A stretch of DNA of 64,000 nucleotides, taken from Chryseobacterium joostei. GTDB taxonomy: Bacteria > Bacteroidota > Bacteroidia > Flavobacteriales > Weeksellaceae. Location of the stretch: positions 3,100,001 through 3,164,000 of the forward strand of contig NZ_CP033926.1 in NCBI RefSeq assembly GCF_003815775.1, given 5' to 3'. Positions within the stretch are counted from its first letter, which is position 1, and every line of letters begins with the position of its first letter. Shown here piece after piece: positions 35,351-44,891 of the stretch. The translations under genes were made by a program, and so were the position numbers. The notes below the pieces were generated by a model. That model did no database searches. It was not told where the DNA came from and worked only from the letters and a program-made list of their open reading frames with translations.

Positions 35351-35920
35351 ATGAATGACTTTTTAATAGGTATCGGTAAGAGATTAAAGGATATTAGAAA
35401 AAAGAATAATTTAACCATTAATGAACTGGCTTTCAAAGCCAATGTAAGTAACGGGCTTGTTTCCCGTATCGAAAACGGCAGAACCATTCCCTCTCTTCCT
35501 GTTTTACTTGATCTTATTCAGTCTCTGGAAATTGATGCAAGCTACTTCTTTGAAGGCGTTGAGAAAAAGTCCAATGCAAAATTCATTTATGTTCCCAAGG
35601 AAAACCAGCAGCTTATAGAAAAAGAAGTGGAAGCCGAAGGATTCAAGTATATGCATATCTTCAGTAAAAGTCTTCACTCTTTAGGATTTGAAGCCGTATT
35701 GCTTACTCTTGAACCCAACTCTAAAAGAGAAAAGGTGATTACTGATGCCTGGGAGTTTAAATATATCCTGAAAGGAGAGGTAAAATACATCATTGATAAC
35801 GAAGAAATTATCTTAAAAGAGGGAGATTCTCTTTATTTCAATGGTAAATTTCCACACGTTCCTGTAAGCATCAGTAATGAAAGCTGTGTAATGCTTGTTC
35901 TTTATTTTTACACTGCATAA
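35351..35920 (+). CDS. XRE family transcriptional regulator with cupin sensor domain
   Basis: 189 residues. HTH_3 domain at about 8-65 (RLKDIRKKNNLTINELAFKANVSNGLVSRIENGRTIPSLPVLL), then a cupin domain at about 105-187 (ILKGEVKYIIDNEEIILKEGDSLYFNGKFPHVP). Proteins of this build sense small metabolites and control the neighbouring catabolic genes. A perfect inverted repeat lies 44 bp after its stop and in front of the TonB-receptor operon; related sites stand before the phosphatase gene, so it is the likely binder. Confidence 0.88.
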   Translation: MNDFLIGIGKRLKDIRKKNNLTINELAFKANVSNGLVSRIENGRTIPSLPVLLDLIQSLEIDASYFFEGVEKKSNAKFIYVPKENQQLIEKEVEAEGFKYMHIFSKSLHSLGFEAVLLTLEPNSKREKVITDAWEFKYILKGEVKYIIDNEEIILKEGDSLYFNGKFPHVPVSISNESCVMLVLYFYTA

Positions 35921-35963
35921 ATTCTATAGACAGCCCATTTATTTTTATCCTTTATTTTCTAAA

Positions 35964-35984
35964 AAGTTTACAAATAGTAAACTT
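35964..35984. promoter_or_regulatory. Candidate operator, perfect inverted repeat (site 1)
   Basis: AAGTTTAC-N5-GTAAACTT, with centre AAATA. The core GTTTACAAATAGTAAA recurs at 42377 and, inverted, at 42417. It lies between the XRE-cupin gene and the TonB-receptor operon. Confidence 0.65.
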
Positions 35985-36084
35985 TTGAATTTCCCGTTAT
36001 GCTTAAAATTAACGCTATGTTAATGACAAAAGTTCTTTTTACAGAAAAAATCCACATAATAACATTCTATCAAAATTACTTTAT

Positions 36085-36109
36085 AATCCCTTTAAATAAA
36101 GGATTTTTT
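36085..36109 (+). terminator. Candidate terminator or attenuator ahead of the TonB-receptor operon
   Basis: ATCCCTTT / AAAGGAT hairpin followed by TTTTTT, located 165 bp after the XRE-cupin stop and 160 bp before the receptor start. It may simply end the regulator's transcript. The remainder of 35985-36267 is AT-rich with no gene I can support. Confidence 0.55.
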
Positions 36110-36267
36110 GATAACACGTAACTTCCTTTTTCTACTTTTCGAATCATTTTCAGAGTAAGAAATGAGTAACAAATCCCCATAATTTATTAAACAATACTTA
36201 ACACGAAATATTTATATATATTAAAATTATTAGCTTGTTTTGCATAAAAAATTTAATATATGTAAAA

Positions 36268-39093
36268 ATGAAAACAAATTTAGAGAAATTACTTACCCTT
36301 GTTTTTGTCTGTTTTATCATTTTTGTTTCAGCACAAAAGCAGTTAATTATAGGAACTGTTCTTGATGACAGCCAACCGCTTCCCGGTGCAACCGTTAAAA
36401 TAAAAGGTTTATCGAAGAGCATCACCACAGACATTGATGGAAAATTTACAATCAATGACATTAAAGACGGCCAATACAGTCTACAGATCAGCTACATTGG
36501 TTACGAATCTTCAGATGTTGATATTGACTTAAAATCCGGAGCCACTATAGATCTGGGAACCATAAGATTATCACAACCAAGAAAAAATCTTGATGAAGTT
36601 GTAGTAACCGGAACCCTAAAAAACACAGAAGCTAGAGCTTTAAATCTACAGAAGAATGCCATTAACATCACCAACGTCATCGCATCAGATGGTATCGGGA
36701 AACTTCCGGACAGAAATGCAGCAGAGACCGTACAACGTGTACAGGGCGTATCCATTGAAAGAGATCAGGGCGAGGGAAGGTTTGTTTCCTTAAGAGGGCT
36801 TCCTCCTTTCTGGGCCTCCACTACAATTAACGGAAACAGGCTGCCAACTGCTGAAGAGGAAACAACATCCAGGGCTACAGCTTTTGATTTTTTCCCTACA
36901 GAGCTGATTTCTTATGTGCATGTAAACAAATCTTTTACGCCTGATATGGAAGCTGATGGAATTGGTGGCGGTGTTAACTTTATTATCAAGACACCACCCA
37001 TGAAAACTGAGTTTAAAGCCACATTAGGAAGTGGTTACAACGCCAAAGCAGATAAAGGAGTTTATAATCTTGGCTTGTTATATGGCGGAAGAACAAAGGA
37101 TAAAAAATTCGGGTATCTTTTTAATTTTGCTCATTTCATCAGAAACTGGTCTACTGATAACTTCGAAGCAAGAAGAAGTGGTGACGAGGGCGTTTTCAGG
37201 TTAGAGCTTCGTGATTATAACGGCGTTAGAAAGACAACAGGAATCAATGCTGCTTTTGAGTATGTCCTTTCTCCGAAAAACACTTTCTATCTAAAAGGAA
37301 TGTATGGAACCCTTTCTGATGATGAAACCCATTATAAGCACAGAATCAGATTCGATAAATTCAGTTCTGCCAATAATACGGCGAGAGTAGAGCTTCAAAA
37401 TATTCACAACTTACTGATCACAGAACTTACTTCAGTTTCATTGGGTGGTATTCATAGTTTAAGTAAGGGAAAAATTGACTGGGATCTTTCTTATTATGAC
37501 AATCGATTCAAGTATGGAAACATTCCTGATAAGCAGAATAACTCTTATTATGTAATCAAATATACTCAGTCAGGAGTAGGAATAAACCCTGATTATATTT
37601 CCGATCACGGAAATGGGCCAAGAGCCTACTGGAAAGCAGATGGCGGAAAATTAGATTATAAAAACCCGGATGCCTTATTTGGGTTCTACAGCGATCCTAA
37701 TTTCAAAATGGATGCTACTAAAATGAGATTTACAGATCTTGAATTCTATAAGGTTTTTGTAGAAGAAAAGGACAAAATCGTTGCTGCTTTTAATCATGAA
37801 ATCAATACTTCCGACAAACTTACCTTAAAATATGGGTTAAAGTATAGGGATAAGGAACGTAATGCAAGGTTCTCTGATATTTTCTACAACTGGAGCAATG
37901 GAACAGCTCCTCTTTTATCCGATTATGGACAATATATTACTACACAAGCAAACGGGCCAAAATATTTAAGCGAAATGAACGCCCATATCGGGAACTCTTT
38001 TGGGCCGGTACTATCTACTTCCGGAATGAATCAGTTTTGGTACCAGAATCAGGGAAATCTAAAGATCAACACTGCTGATTCTGAAGCATTAGAATACAAT
38101 AAGGCGTTAGGAAGAAACTTTGATGTTTTTGAAAAACATGCCGATGCATACGGAATGGCAACCTATAAACTGAATGATAAGATTACTCTTTTAGGTGGTG
38201 TCAGATTATCCAATACCAACACAAAAGTAAAAGGATATAATGTAATTGATGATGTTCTTACGCCTGTGGAGCACACTAAAAATTATCTTGCTGTTTTACC
38301 AATGCTTCATTTAAAATATACCTTAAATGATAAAGCCAACCTCCGATTTGCCGCTACGAGAACGTTTTCAAGACCTAATTTCGGAGATCTGACCCCTGGA
38401 GGAACTTATATTGAAGCAGACAATGAATTCAAAGGTGGAAATCCGGATCTTAATCCTACTTATTCTTTAAATTTTGACCTGATGGGAGAATACTATTTCT
38501 CAAATGTGGGTATTCTGAGTGGTGGAGTTTTCTATAAATCCATTACAGACCCCATCTTTCAGGATTCATTTACCGGAAGCTATAATGGGATGAACGGAGT
38601 ACAGTTTTCGGCTCCCAATAACGGAAAAGCAGCATGGTTGGGAGGAGTTGAGCTAGGCATCAATAAAAGATTTGACTTTTTGCCAGGTTTCCTTCAATAT
38701 TTCGGGGCACAGGTGAATGCCACCTTTATGACTTCAGAAATGGAAAAACCAAGCGGAAGAAAAGTAAAACTTCCTTACCAAGCCAAGGAATTGTATAACG
38801 TACAGCTATTCTTTGAGAAAAAGGGATTCAATGCAAGACTTGCTTACAACTATAAAGGAAAGTATGCAGTGGAATATGCTGAGGAAGACCTGAATGATTC
38901 TTACTACGGGAAATACAGCAATCTGGACTTTGGAGGATCTTATCAGTTTACCAAGTTCCTGACGCTATATGCAGATGTCAACAATATTCTGAACAAACCC
39001 TTGATCTATCACTTCGGTAAAAACGAAGACCGCCCTGAGCAGGTGGAATATTATGGAGTAAGATTTAATCTTGGAATAAAACTGAACTTCTAA
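36268..39093 (+). CDS. TonB-dependent outer-membrane receptor
   Basis: About 941 residues from ATG 36268 (MKTNLEKLLTLVFVC), giving a proper signal peptide that ends at about 'SA-Q'; an earlier in-frame start at 36235 adds a non-signal extension. An N-terminal carboxypeptidase-like regulatory domain (GTVLDDSQPLPGATVKIKG) is followed by the plug ('VQRVQGVSIERDQGEGRFVSLRGLPP') and a 22-strand-type barrel ending in F. It takes up a ligand across the outer membrane with TonB energy. First gene of the operon with the transporter and phosphonate-type enzymes, so a phosphonate-bearing ligand is inferred. No SusD partner. Confidence 0.92.
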   Translation: MKTNLEKLLTLVFVCFIIFVSAQKQLIIGTVLDDSQPLPGATVKIKGLSKSITTDIDGKFTINDIKDGQYSLQISYIGYESSDVDIDLKSGATIDLGTIRLSQPRKNLDEVVVTGTLKNTEARALNLQKNAINITNVIASDGIGKLPDRNAAETVQRVQGVSIERDQGEGRFVSLRGLPPFWASTTINGNRLPTAEEETTSRATAFDFFPTELISYVHVNKSFTPDMEADGIGGGVNFIIKTPPMKTEFKATLGSGYNAKADKGVYNLGLLYGGRTKDKKFGYLFNFAHFIRNWSTDNFEARRSGDEGVFRLELRDYNGVRKTTGINAAFEYVLSPKNTFYLKGMYGTLSDDETHYKHRIRFDKFSSANNTARVELQNIHNLLITELTSVSLGGIHSLSKGKIDWDLSYYDNRFKYGNIPDKQNNSYYVIKYTQSGVGINPDYISDHGNGPRAYWKADGGKLDYKNPDALFGFYSDPNFKMDATKMRFTDLEFYKVFVEEKDKIVAAFNHEINTSDKLTLKYGLKYRDKERNARFSDIFYNWSNGTAPLLSDYGQYITTQANGPKYLSEMNAHIGNSFGPVLSTSGMNQFWYQNQGNLKINTADSEALEYNKALGRNFDVFEKHADAYGMATYKLNDKITLLGGVRLSNTNTKVKGYNVIDDVLTPVEHTKNYLAVLPMLHLKYTLNDKANLRFAATRTFSRPNFGDLTPGGTYIEADNEFKGGNPDLNPTYSLNFDLMGEYYFSNVGILSGGVFYKSITDPIFQDSFTGSYNGMNGVQFSAPNNGKAAWLGGVELGINKRFDFLPGFLQYFGAQVNATFMTSEMEKPSGRKVKLPYQAKELYNVQLFFEKKGFNARLAYNYKGKYAVEYAEEDLNDSYYGKYSNLDFGGSYQFTKFLTLYADVNNILNKPLIYHFGKNEDRPEQVEYYGVRFNLGIKLNF

Positions 39094-39102
39094 ACCACAA
39101 CA

Positions 39103-40401
39103 ATGGCCAAAACCATCAATAAAAAAACAATAGTAACGCTGAAAGCTGCCTTTGCTGCTTTCGGTGTTTACTTCTGCATGTATGGATTTCGAAAGCCCTT
39201 TACTGTAGCCTCCTTTGAAAGTCTTTCTTATTTTGGGGTCGATTATAAAATATTAATTATTATTGCTCAGGCAGTGGGCTATTTTATTTCGAAATTCATT
39301 GGGATCAAATTCATTTCAGAATTAAAGCCACAAAAAAGGATTCGATATTTATTTATATTCATTGCTGTGGCTGAGCTTGCCCTGCTAGGATTTGCAGTAG
39401 TTCCCGCTCCTTATAATATTCTCTTTATGTTCATTAATGGTATTCCGTTGGGAATGATCTGGGGAATTGTTTTTTCATACATTGAGGGGCGTAAAACAAC
39501 TGAAATTATCGGATTGTTTTTATGCTCAAGTTTTGTAATTTCTTCAGGATTTACAAAGTCTGTAGGAAAGTTTTTGATGGATACATTTTCTATTTCGGAA
39601 TTCTGGATGCCTTTTTCTGCCGGGCTGATCTTTATTGTTCCATTACTTATTTTCGGAATGCTTTTGGAAAAAATCCCTCAGCCCACAGAAGAAGATATTT
39701 TGCTTAAAAGTAAAAGGGAACCCCTTAACGGAAAAGGCAGAAAGGCGCTTATTTATCAGTTTTTCATTCCAATCGTATGTGTTATTTTTCTTTATATCTG
39801 CTTAACGATTTTAAGAGATTTCAGAGATAACTTCAACCGTGAGATCTGGGATGGGTTGCATTTCACTTTTGACAGTTCTATCTTCACCTTAACGGAAATT
39901 CCAATTGCAGCAATGGTATTATTAATCCTAAGCTTCATGGTAAGGGTTAAAAACAATAAAAGGGCATTTGCCTATTATCACTACATTCTTTTTGCGGGAA
40001 TTCTTACCGTAGGACTTTCAACCTATCTGTTTCAGCAAAACTTATTATCTCCTTTTCTGTGGATGACTATTTCAGGCTTTGGGATGTATATCTGTTATAT
40101 TCCTTTTAACGGAATTTATTTTGACAGGATGATTGCCGCCTTTGATATTAAGGGTAATGTAGGATTCCTGATCTATATTGTAGATTCCTTTGGATATCTT
40201 GGAAGTGTTTTGATTCTGTTGTACAAGAATTTTGGTTCTGCCCAGACTTCATGGCTTAGCTTTTATATTACCTTAAATTATATCATAACATTCACTGTTT
40301 TAATCCTTTCGGTCATTGCATTTCTTTCTTTCAGAAAAAAGTCAAAACCGAAATCAAACTCTAATCAATTCATCAATTTCGATACTTCGAAAATCTTATA
40401 A
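39103..40401 (+). CDS. DUF5690 family MFS-like transporter
   Basis: 432 residues, about twelve membrane helices in two halves split by a cytoplasmic loop (about 195-215). 'YFCMYGFRKPFTVASF' in helix 1 resembles the Arg-bearing signature of organophosphate:phosphate antiporters, and YGFRKP is typical of DUF5690. Inner-membrane uptake of the compound brought in by the TonB receptor is inferred from position. Starts 9 bp after the receptor stop and ends 11 bp before the oxidoreductase. Confidence 0.85.
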   Translation: MAKTINKKTIVTLKAAFAAFGVYFCMYGFRKPFTVASFESLSYFGVDYKILIIIAQAVGYFISKFIGIKFISELKPQKRIRYLFIFIAVAELALLGFAVVPAPYNILFMFINGIPLGMIWGIVFSYIEGRKTTEIIGLFLCSSFVISSGFTKSVGKFLMDTFSISEFWMPFSAGLIFIVPLLIFGMLLEKIPQPTEEDILLKSKREPLNGKGRKALIYQFFIPIVCVIFLYICLTILRDFRDNFNREIWDGLHFTFDSSIFTLTEIPIAAMVLLILSFMVRVKNNKRAFAYYHYILFAGILTVGLSTYLFQQNLLSPFLWMTISGFGMYICYIPFNGIYFDRMIAAFDIKGNVGFLIYIVDSFGYLGSVLILLYKNFGSAQTSWLSFYITLNYIITFTVLILSVIAFLSFRKKSKPKSNSNQFINFDTSKIL

Positions 40402-40412
40402 ACTATAGTACA

Positions 40413-41567
40413 ATGACAACAAAATTTGATTTACTCGTTGTGGGAGGCGGAATTCTTGGAACATTCCATGCTTATCATGCCCTGAAGAAAAATCTTAAAG
40501 TAGCCATCCTTGAAAGAAATGCTGTACCTCAAGGTGCAACGGTAAGAAACTTCGGACAGGTAGTACCTTCTGGGATGGATCTTAAATGGCAAAACTTTGG
40601 AAGAGAAAGTCTTGAAATATATAATGAACTTCATACCCAGGCAGATCTTACCATCAGAAAAAACGGTTCCATATACATTGCTTCCAATGATGAAGAGCTT
40701 CAGTTGATTGAAGAGCTGTATGAAATCAACAGAAACAATGACTATGAATCTGTTTTATTATCCAAAAATGACTGCATCAAGAAATTTGACGGCCTTCGTT
40801 CAGACTATTGCAAAGGAGGTCTTTTCTTTCCACAGGAGCTTTCTGTAGATTCTGCTGATATGATTGTAAAGCTTCACAAGCTTTTACAGGAAAAAATGGG
40901 ACTACAGATCTTCTATAATACTACCATTTCTGAAACTCATGAAGATAACCAAAAGTGTATAGCCACAGCAACGGATGGAACTGAATTCACCGCTTCAAAA
41001 ATCATTATCTGCGGCGGTCATGAATTTAAAACATTATATCCTAATGTATTCAATGAAAGTGATCTGGAAGTAAGTAAGCTTCAAATGCTTCAGACAAAAC
41101 CACAGGGGATTTATTCTCTCCAGGGAAATATTCTTACAGGTCTTTCCATCAGAAGGTATGAAGCATTTGGGGAATGTCCATCTTTCCAAAAGATCAAATC
41201 TTTGGAAAATCCTAATTCGTTTGAAAAAAGGTATGGTGTTCATATTTTATTCAAGCAGGCATTGGACGGATCTATCATTCTTGGGGATTCTCATGAATAC
41301 GCAGATGCCAAAAATGCAGATGACCTTGGCTATGATCTTAATATGGAAATTGATGAGTTTATGATCCATGAAGCCAGGAAAATCATTGATCTTCCAACAT
41401 ATGAAATTCAGAGAAGATGGTTTGGGGTGTATTCTCAGTGCAAAACGAAAGATATCTTTGAGCACAGCCCATCTCCTAATGTTCACATCGTAACGGGTAT
41501 AGGAGGAAAAGGAATGACGGGAAGCGGAGGCTTCTCCAAGTTTAATATTGAAAAAATCTACGCATAA
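40413..41567 (+). CDS. TIGR03364-type FAD-dependent oxidoreductase
   Basis: 384 residues, DAO superfamily. FAD loop VVGGGILGTFHAYHAL at residues 7-22, then GATVRNFGQVVPSG, a strong marker for the TIGR03364 group, and C-terminal TGIGGKGMTGSGG. Members of this group occur with phosphonate-breakdown genes, and some have been shown to oxidise 2-aminoethylphosphonate-type amines; I recall this from the literature and did not check it. Predicted role: oxidative deamination or N-dealkylation giving phosphonoacetaldehyde. Starts 11 bp after the transporter and is followed 6 bp later by the HAD hydrolase. Confidence 0.88.
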   Translation: MTTKFDLLVVGGGILGTFHAYHALKKNLKVAILERNAVPQGATVRNFGQVVPSGMDLKWQNFGRESLEIYNELHTQADLTIRKNGSIYIASNDEELQLIEELYEINRNNDYESVLLSKNDCIKKFDGLRSDYCKGGLFFPQELSVDSADMIVKLHKLLQEKMGLQIFYNTTISETHEDNQKCIATATDGTEFTASKIIICGGHEFKTLYPNVFNESDLEVSKLQMLQTKPQGIYSLQGNILTGLSIRRYEAFGECPSFQKIKSLENPNSFEKRYGVHILFKQALDGSIILGDSHEYADAKNADDLGYDLNMEIDEFMIHEARKIIDLPTYEIQRRWFGVYSQCKTKDIFEHSPSPNVHIVTGIGGKGMTGSGGFSKFNIEKIYA

Positions 41568-41573
41568 ATTTAA

Positions 41574-42242
41574 ATGAAAAATATAGAATTACTGGTTCTG
41601 GATATGGCCGGAACAACAATTGACGAGGACAATGTAGTATACAAAACATTGACAAATGCTGTAAATGACTATGGTTATGAGGTAAGTTTGGATAAAGTAT
41701 TATCTACCTGTGCCGGTATGGAGAAACTGGAAGCCATCACAAGCCTGCTAAGGGAAATTAACGGTAATGAAGAAGATGCTCCAGCTATTTTTGAGAATTT
41801 TTCATCTCAGCTCAAGGAGTCTTATAGAAATCTTGAGGTAAAACCGATCAACGGGACAGAGGATTTTCTTCTTAAAATGAAAGCTAAGAATAAAAAAATA
41901 GTGTTAAATACGGGGTATACTTCTGAGATTGCCCATCAGCTTTTAAACAAATTAAACTGGATGGAAAATATCCATTTTGATGCACTTATTACTGCAGATG
42001 ATGTTTTGGAAAGCCGCCCAAGCCCAGAAATGATTCATCTTGCCATGAAAAAATTCAATATTACTGAAGCTGATAAAGTTTTAAAGGCCGGAGATTCTGT
42101 CATTGATGTTGAAGAAGGTAAAAATGCAGGCTGTGGGCTTACCATTGCAGTGCTTTCTGGAGCACAGAGCAGAACAGAATTGGAAAAGGCTGAGCCTGAC
42201 TATATTTTGAAAACCATTTCTGAGGCTGAAAATATTCTTTAA
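41574..42242 (+). CDS. Phosphonatase-like HAD hydrolase
   Basis: 222 residues. HAD motif I is DMAGTTIDE (D10), motif II TGYTS, Lys and DSVIDVEEGKNAGC form motifs III/IV. The sequence is of the TIGR03351 phosphonatase-like type. Lys51 in CAGMEKLEAI stands close to where PhnX has its Schiff-base lysine (Lys53 in B. cereus); an alignment is needed to say if it is equivalent. Predicted to cut the C-P bond of phosphonoacetaldehyde or to act on a related phosphate. Last gene of the operon; a terminator follows. Confidence 0.85.
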   Translation: MKNIELLVLDMAGTTIDEDNVVYKTLTNAVNDYGYEVSLDKVLSTCAGMEKLEAITSLLREINGNEEDAPAIFENFSSQLKESYRNLEVKPINGTEDFLLKMKAKNKKIVLNTGYTSEIAHQLLNKLNWMENIHFDALITADDVLESRPSPEMIHLAMKKFNITEADKVLKAGDSVIDVEEGKNAGCGLTIAVLSGAQSRTELEKAEPDYILKTISEAENIL

Positions 42243-42261
42243 AATTTCTTTTTCAACTACT

Positions 42262-42298
42262 AATGGCACAGATCTGTATTTGTGCCATTGGTGTTTTT
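42262..42298 (+). terminator. Terminator after the phosphonatase-like gene
   Basis: AATGGCACA / TGTGCCATT stem with a 10-nt loop, followed by GGTGTTTTT. Confidence 0.75.
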
Positions 42299-42376
42299 AG
42301 CTCATGCTTACCGGTATAATCTTCAGAGAAACAGGAACTTTTTAATTATCAATTAATTAATTTTCAGTTCACACAT

Positions 42377-42393
42377 GTTTACAAATAGTAAAT
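42377..42393. promoter_or_regulatory. Candidate operator (site 2)
   Basis: GTTTACAAATAGTAAAT, same core as the inverted repeat at 35964. It lies 68 bp before the phosphatase start. Confidence 0.6.
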
Positions 42394-42416
42394 TAATTTT
42401 ACAATAGTTAAAAATA

Positions 42417-42434
42417 AATTACTATTTGTAAACT
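42417..42434. promoter_or_regulatory. Candidate operator (site 3), opposite orientation
   Basis: AATTACTATTTGTAAACT is the reverse complement of the site-2 core. Sites 2 and 3 face each other across about 23 bp, and site 3 ends 26 bp before the ATG at 42461. Confidence 0.6.
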
Positions 42435-42460
42435 TTTATGTTTTAAAACCTTTTTACCCC

Positions 42461-44314
42461 ATGAAAACAAAACTATTCTCAATGGCTGTTGTAATGAGCT
42501 GCTTCCTTGGAGCGCAAACCAAGAAAGTCCTTTTTATTGGTATTGATGGATGCCGCGCAGACGTTATGATGTCTACCCCTACTCCCAACATCCAAAACCT
42601 CATCAATCAATCTATTTATTCTCTTGACGGGCTTTGTGCCTCTACCACATGGAGCGGAAACGGCTGGAGTACGATGCTTACGGGTGTATGGCATACCAAG
42701 CACAATGTTCAGGATAATAGTTTTACTAATCCTAATTACATCAATTATCCGGATTTTATGACAAGAGCGGAAGCTTACAATCCTAATCTTAGAACAATTT
42801 CTTTGGCAAACTGGGCACCCATTAATGATAAGATTGTAAAAAGTGCTGATGTAAAGACTAATCTGGCAACAGATCTTGCAGTAAAAAATGCCGCGGTAAG
42901 CGCTTTACAGAATGATAATCCTGATATTCTTTTTGTGGATTTTGATGATGTAGATCATGCGGGGCACTCCTATGGCTTTTCTTCTTCTGTTCCTCAATAT
43001 GTTTCTTCTATTCAAACCACGGATTCTTATATTGGCGAGATCGTGAATGCTATGAAAAACAGAGCTACTTAAAGTAACGAGGACTGGCTCGTTGTTTTAA
43101 CTACAGATCACGGTGCCATAGAAAGTTCTCACGGTGGCGGAAACCTTTCTGAGCGAAATATTTTTACCGTTTATTCCAATCCCGGATTTACTCCTCAGCA
43201 GATCAGCAAAACGATTATTGAATCCAATAAAACCTTTAACCAGCTTAATTTTCCGGCAGGAACTTATGCGAAACCAAACAATCAGGCCCCTTTTAATTTC
43301 GGATCCAATCAGGACTTTACGATTGAATTTTGGGTAAAACCTAACGCAGCCTACACGGGTGATCCGGTAATGATAGGTAATAAAAATTGGGCAAATGGAA
43401 AAAACAAAGGAATTATCTTCTCAGGATATACCGGACAAAACTTTAAAATGAATATAGGAGACGGAACTAACAGAATTGATCTGGTAGGCGGAAAAGTGGA
43501 AACGAACAAATGGAAGCATATTGCGGCCAGCTTTGACAGAGATGGGCTGGTAACTTTATATGAAGATGGTGTTCCTGTAACTTTTGCTAAAATGAATACC
43601 ATCGGAAATATTGATTCCGGACTTCCTTTAACATTAAACCAAGACGGAACCAATACCTATGGAATAAACCTTGCTGCTTCCTACAAAGACATCAGAATCT
43701 GGAAATCTGCTCTTCCAGGGAATGTAATCGTTAATTGGGCAAATCAGGAGATTACATCCTCACATCCTTATTACGCTCAGCTTCTTTCCAATTGGAAATG
43801 CAATGAAACATCCGGAAATACTCTGACAGACTCTAGCTCCAATGCAAATAATATGACCATAACAGGATCTCCTGCTTATAATGATAATACTACAGGCAAT
43901 TTTAAAATCTATGACTATACCTCAACAACCAGAGAAACAGATCATTTTCCAACGGTCTTGAACTGGCTTTGCATTCCGGTTTCCTCTTCATGGGGAATAG
44001 ATGGAGTAAACAGGATTCCTGAATGTTCCAACGGAAGTTTAGCCACCAAAGAAGCCCAAAAAACAGTTGATGATTTTAAGGTTTATCCCAACCCTGCTTC
44101 TACCCAAATTGGTATTCTTTATAAGTCTTTAGATAAAGAAGTGAAAGCAGAAATTATTGATACGAAAGGGTCTCTTATTTCTTCAAGAAATTTAAAATCT
44201 TCCAATGGTCTTTTTGATGAGAAAATAAATATTGAAAATATTCCGGCAGGAGTATACTTTATTAGGCTCAGCGGGACTAAGAATTCCCAGACAAAGACTT
44301 TTGTAAAGAAGTAA
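42461..44314 (+). pseudogene. Secreted alkaline-phosphatase-superfamily protein with LamG and T9SS domains, broken by an in-frame stop
   Basis: One frame of 617 codons interrupted only by TAA at 43070-43072; the frame resumes without shift. Before the stop: signal peptide, D29 in FIGIDGCRAD, nucleophile region STTWSGNGWSTMLTG, and DDVDHAGH. After it: VVLTTDHGAIESSHGGG (remaining metal ligands), a LamG/concanavalin-like domain (about 280-430), a linker, and a type A T9SS sorting domain (VYPNPASTQIGI...GVYFIRLSGT). The first 203-residue product would lack half the metal site. Either a true pseudogene, a read-through case or a sequence error. The two halves could also be read as CDS 42461-43072 and a frame from 43073. 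Promoter region carries two copies of the operator word. Confidence 0.8.
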
Positions 44315-44342
44315 AATAGTAAAGCAATTAGATTAATTTTTG

Positions 44343-44386
44343 ATATTAGAACAAGGATATTACTATCCGAGTTCTAATATTTTTTA
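44343..44386. terminator. Bidirectional terminator
   Basis: ATATTAGAAC / GTTCTAATAT stem with an inner GGATA/TATCC, flanked by AT-rich runs, between the phosphatase gene and the minus-strand GNAT gene. Confidence 0.7.
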
Positions 44387-44392
44387 TTTCAA

Positions 44393-44878
44393 CTAAGCTT
44401 TAAGATCTAGCTCCATTTGTACATCTACCCTATCATATCCGGGATTAGTGATCGGCATATGTCTGAAGCCTAGTTTTTCATAGAGTTTTATGGCAGGAAC
44501 TAAGACAGAATTAGTTTCCAAAAATACTTTCTCTGCTTTTAGCTCTTTTGCTTTCTCTACTAAGGCATTACCTAATAGATATCCGATTTTCTTCCCTTGT
44601 GCTTTAGGGCTTACCGCCATTTTTGAAAGCTCAAAAGTAAGGGGCTCATCTTTGGCCTTTACCAGAGCACATGTTCCCACCGCTTCACCATTGAGCAATG
44701 CAAACCCAATATGTCCTCCTTTATTTAAAATTTGTTCTTCAGGATTATCCAGAAGCTTATAATCGCTCGCCTCCATCACAAAGAATGTTTTGATCCATTC
44801 TTCATTTAAAGCCTTAAAAGCTCCCTTATATTGGGGTTCGTAAGCTATAATTTTTACTTCATTATTAATATCATTCAT
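44393..44878 (-). CDS. GNAT family N-acetyltransferase
   Basis: 161 residues. Acetyl-CoA loop 'VSPKAQGKKIGYLLGNAL' (Q/R-x-x-G-x-G/A pattern) and the C-terminal YEKLGFR. Substrate unknown. It lies 13 bp after the stop of the MocR-type gene, so both are likely one transcript, and the enzyme may be regulated by it. Confidence 0.85.
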   Translation of the reverse strand: MNDINNEVKIIAYEPQYKGAFKALNEEWIKTFFVMEASDYKLLDNPEEQILNKGGHIGFALLNGEAVGTCALVKAKDEPLTFELSKMAVSPKAQGKKIGYLLGNALVEKAKELKAEKVFLETNSVLVPAIKLYEKLGFRHMPITNPGYDRVDVQMELDLKA

Positions 44879-44891
44879 CTCTATTGGTTTA

